Made by a program: the position numbers and the translations under genes
The notes under the pieces: generated by a model
Told to the model about the DNA's origin: nothing
The model's database searches: none
What the model saw: the letters and a program-made list of their open reading frames with translations, nothing else
Part shown: positions 62,239 through 64,000 of the stretch, in pieces
Layout of the letters: every line of letters starts with the position of its first letter
Numbering within the stretch: the stretch's first letter is position 1
DNA from: Pseudomonadota bacterium
Lineage (GTDB): Bacteria; Pseudomonadota; Gammaproteobacteria; Xanthomonadales; Xanthomonadaceae
Direction: 5' to 3'
DNA length: 64,000 bases
Assembly: GCA_023388715.1 (NCBI GenBank)
Contig: JAEWFT010000055.1
Coordinates: 1 to 64,000, forward strand

Positions 62239-63132
62239 ATGCGCCGTCCCTATGTGCAACTCGATGTGTTCGCGACCCGCCCCGGCGCCGGCAATCCCCT
62301 CGCCGTGGTGCTCGACGCACGCGGCCTGGACGAGCCCGCGATGCAGGCGATCGCGCGATGGACGCGGCTGCCGGAAACCACCTTCGTGTTCCCCGCCGAC
62401 TCCGACGATGCCACCCACCGCATCCGCATGTTCAGCCCGCGCCGCGAGGTGCCGTTTGCCGGCCACCCCAGCGTGGGTACCGCGCATGCCTTGCTGGACG
62501 CCGGCCTGGTCACGCCACGCGACGGCCCTGGCTCAAGCAAATATCTCGTACAGGACGGCATCGCGGGCAAGCTGCCGCTGAAGGTGACCGGCGAAGGCGC
62601 CCACCGCACCGTCGCCGTGCGGGTACCACGCGCCCGCGTCCAGGAGATCGCCAGCGCCGACGATCCGCGCCTGCGCCCGGCGCTGGCGGGGATGCCGCTG
62701 GGCGCGCTGCCGCCGGTGCTGATGGACGGCGGTCGCCGCTGGTGGCTGGTGGAGCTGGCCAGCGAGGCCGACCTGCGTGCCGCCACCCCGCAGTGGGACG
62801 CGATTAGCGCGCTGGCGGACGGTACGGAGAGCATGGGCCTGTTCGTCTATGCCCGCAGCAACGATCCGGTGTACTACTTCGCGGTGCGTGCCTTCGTGGG
62901 CGCCCCCGCCGCGTTCGAGGATGCCGCTTCGGGCGCCGCGAACGCGACGCTGGCGGCGTGGCTCGCGGAGCGTGGCGCCCTGCCCGGCCCGGGCGGCTTC
63001 TACCGCGTCAGCCAGGGCCGCGAGGTCGGCTTCGACGCAATCATCGAGCTGGAGGTCGATGCCGCCGGCGACGTCTGGTCCGGGGGCCGGGTGGTGCCGA
63101 TCGTGAGCGGCACCCTGGACTGGCCGACCTAG
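62239..63132 (+). CDS. PhzF-family isomerase/epimerase-like protein
   Basis: A 297-residue protein with the two-domain diaminopimelate epimerase-like fold. Seen: VQLDVFATRPGAGNPLAVVL at the start, WTRLPETTFVFP (general acid/base Glu), REVPFAGHPSVGTAHALLD, FVGAPAAFEDAASGAANATLAAWL and GREVGFDAIIELEVD. Often called phenazine biosynthesis protein, but no phenazine gene is nearby and the substrate is unknown. ATG 62239. Followed by a strong terminator. Confidence 0.88.
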   Translation: MRRPYVQLDVFATRPGAGNPLAVVLDARGLDEPAMQAIARWTRLPETTFVFPADSDDATHRIRMFSPRREVPFAGHPSVGTAHALLDAGLVTPRDGPGSSKYLVQDGIAGKLPLKVTGEGAHRTVAVRVPRARVQEIASADDPRLRPALAGMPLGALPPVLMDGGRRWWLVELASEADLRAATPQWDAISALADGTESMGLFVYARSNDPVYYFAVRAFVGAPAAFEDAASGAANATLAAWLAERGALPGPGGFYRVSQGREVGFDAIIELEVDAAGDVWSGGRVVPIVSGTLDWPT

Positions 63133-63146
63133 ACCGCGCGAAAACG

Positions 63147-63170
63147 ACGAAGGGGCCGCAGCCCCTTCGT
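63147..63170. terminator. Bidirectional hairpin terminator between phzF-like and glycine-zipper genes
   Basis: ACGAAGGGGC (63147-63156) pairs perfectly with GCCCCTTCGT (63161-63170), loop CGCA. Flanked by AAAA on one side and a short T-rich stretch on the other. Confidence 0.75.
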
Positions 63171-63185
63171 CCTTGAACCGACCGC

Positions 63186-63887
63186 TTACTGCGGCGAGAC
63201 GTCCACGCGGACACGGACGCGGTCGCCCGGATGGTGGTCCATGCGCCGCGTGTACTGGCGGCCCTGGTACTCGTAGGTGACGTCGTAGGCGGTAGCGTTG
63301 CCCGCGCGGTAGTTGCCATAGCCGTTGTTGCCGTAGCCGGCGTTGCCATAGCTGCCGACCGGCTCCGGGTCGCAGACGCGCACGGTGCCCTGGCGCTGCC
63401 CGTAGCGGTTGCGCTGGGTCTGGTCGTAGATCTGCCGTCCGGCCATGCCGCCCACCATCGAACCGATCGCGCTGGCGGCATAGGAGCCGGAGCCGCCGCC
63501 GACCTTGCTGCCGAGCACCGCGCCGGCGATGCCGCCCACCACGGTGGCAACGGTGCGGCCGGTATTGCTGCCGTATTGCGGCGAGCGGCCGTAGGGATCG
63601 TTGTAACCATCGTTGCGGTAGCCGGAGTTGCCGTAGTAGCCGCCCTGGTCGTAGCGACCCGCGGTGGTGGTCTCGTAGCAGCGCTGGCCGCCGACATTGG
63701 AGGTGCGCGAATAGCTGCCGTCCAGCACCGGGTCCACGCGGACCACGCGTGCGTAGTCGTAGTAGGCCTCGCCCTGCTGGTAACGGTTGTAATCGCCCGA
63801 CGGGTAATAGCCGTTGGACTGGGCGAGTGCGAGCGGGCTGCCGACGGCAAGGCCCAGGGCGACGACGATGGTGGACAGGCGCTTCAT
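63186..63887 (-). CDS. Glycine-zipper 2TM-domain envelope protein
   Basis: A 233-residue exported protein (signal IVVALGLAVGSPLALAQ). Mature N-terminal part is Tyr/Gly/Asn-rich (YYPSGDYNRYQQGEAYYDYA). A glycine zipper with two helix-forming stretches, VVGGIAGAVLGSKVGGG and AIGSMVGGMAGRQIY, matches the 17-kDa antigen/SlyB-type 2TM domain. A Gly/Asn/Tyr repeat (GNAGYGNNGYGNYRAGN) and a C-terminal beta part follow. Probably outer-membrane associated; precise role unknown. ATG 63887. Confidence 0.82.
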   Translation of the reverse strand: MKRLSTIVVALGLAVGSPLALAQSNGYYPSGDYNRYQQGEAYYDYARVVRVDPVLDGSYSRTSNVGGQRCYETTTAGRYDQGGYYGNSGYRNDGYNDPYGRSPQYGSNTGRTVATVVGGIAGAVLGSKVGGGSGSYAASAIGSMVGGMAGRQIYDQTQRNRYGQRQGTVRVCDPEPVGSYGNAGYGNNGYGNYRAGNATAYDVTYEYQGRQYTRRMDHHPGDRVRVRVDVSPQ

Positions 63888-64000
63888 GATGGCGGGATCC
63901 CTTAAGCCGGAAAGTGGAAGTGCCGGCGCGAGAGCCACAGTGCGATGCCAGCGTTGACGCCGACCTGAACACGGCGACGTCACGCGCGGGTGTTTAGCGC

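Noticed and set aside
62239..63132. phzF-like gene as evidence of phenazine synthesis
   Set aside because: No other phenazine gene in the window; PhzF-family proteins are widespread with other roles.

Overview
This window is an ordinary, gene-dense stretch of chromosome from a high-GC gammaproteobacterium. It most likely belongs to the Xanthomonadaceae/Lysobacteraceae (Lysobacter, Luteimonas, Thermomonas or Pseudoxanthomonas type); I cannot fix the genus by eye. The main clues are the fused aspartate kinase/diaminopimelate decarboxylase (lysAC), the MurL/MurD2 pair for peptidoglycan glutamate, the tgt-yajC-secD-secF order, the typical xanthomonad SuhB and RlmKL proteins, and strong G/C bias at third codon positions. 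I see no insertion sequence, integrase, prophage, CRISPR array or plasmid function. The only RNA gene found is one tRNA-Phe. No gene-free stretch exceeds about 200 bases.

Layout. 1-8.1 kb: truncated OPT-family peptide transporter, M13 metallopeptidase, rhomboid protease, alkyltransferase-like protein, a small unknown, phosphate transport (DUF47 + Pit, with a putative Pho box), a CNNM/CBS (CorC/HlyC) membrane protein and an ExoD-family protein. 8.1-19.8 kb: trmJ facing away from suhB, then a long leftward series lrp-queA-(fbpA-fbpB-fbpC)-tgt-yajC-secD-secF, in which a ferric iron ABC transporter with its own Fur-box-like palindrome sits inside the usual queA-tgt-sec block. 19.8-26.7 kb: class III aminotransferase divergent from the Lrp regulator, upp, then leftward genes for a metallo-beta-lactamase-fold hydrolase, gamma-glutamyltransferase, ferredoxin, a lipoprotein, coaD and rsmD. 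26.8-32.1 kb: ftsY, an AsmA-like protein, mutY and yggX, then small lipoproteins and tRNA-Phe.

32.1-45.3 kb: acyl-CoA dehydrogenase, HNH nuclease, an unknown three-part protein, rlmKL with an alpha/beta hydrolase, ampD-like amidase, tesB thioesterase, a DUF2007 membrane protein, a six-EF-hand protein, bpt aminoacyl transferase, purT and a lipoprotein. 45.3-50.8 kb: eight co-directional, mostly overlapping genes (SPFH/band-7, SdpI-like membrane protein, Arc-type ribbon-helix-helix protein, DUF4177, alpha/beta hydrolase, PH-domain membrane protein, M15 peptidase, acyltransferase 3) behind a promoter that overlaps two GATATCA repeats. This is the most system-like unit in the window. 50.8-54.2 kb: rfbBACD for dTDP-L-rhamnose. 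54.2-64 kb: ssb, ispB, a dienelactone hydrolase-family protein, the lysAC-murL-murD2 chain, a PhzF-family protein and a glycine-zipper envelope protein.

Functional themes are protein export (SecDF-YajC, FtsY), tRNA and rRNA modification (QueA, Tgt, TrmJ, RsmD, RlmKL), envelope and peptidoglycan building (LysAC, MurL, MurD2, IspB, AmpD-like, M15, rhamnose) and phosphate and iron uptake. Start codons were chosen from Shine-Dalgarno-like sequences, signal peptides and remembered family N-termini, so they are less certain than the stops.
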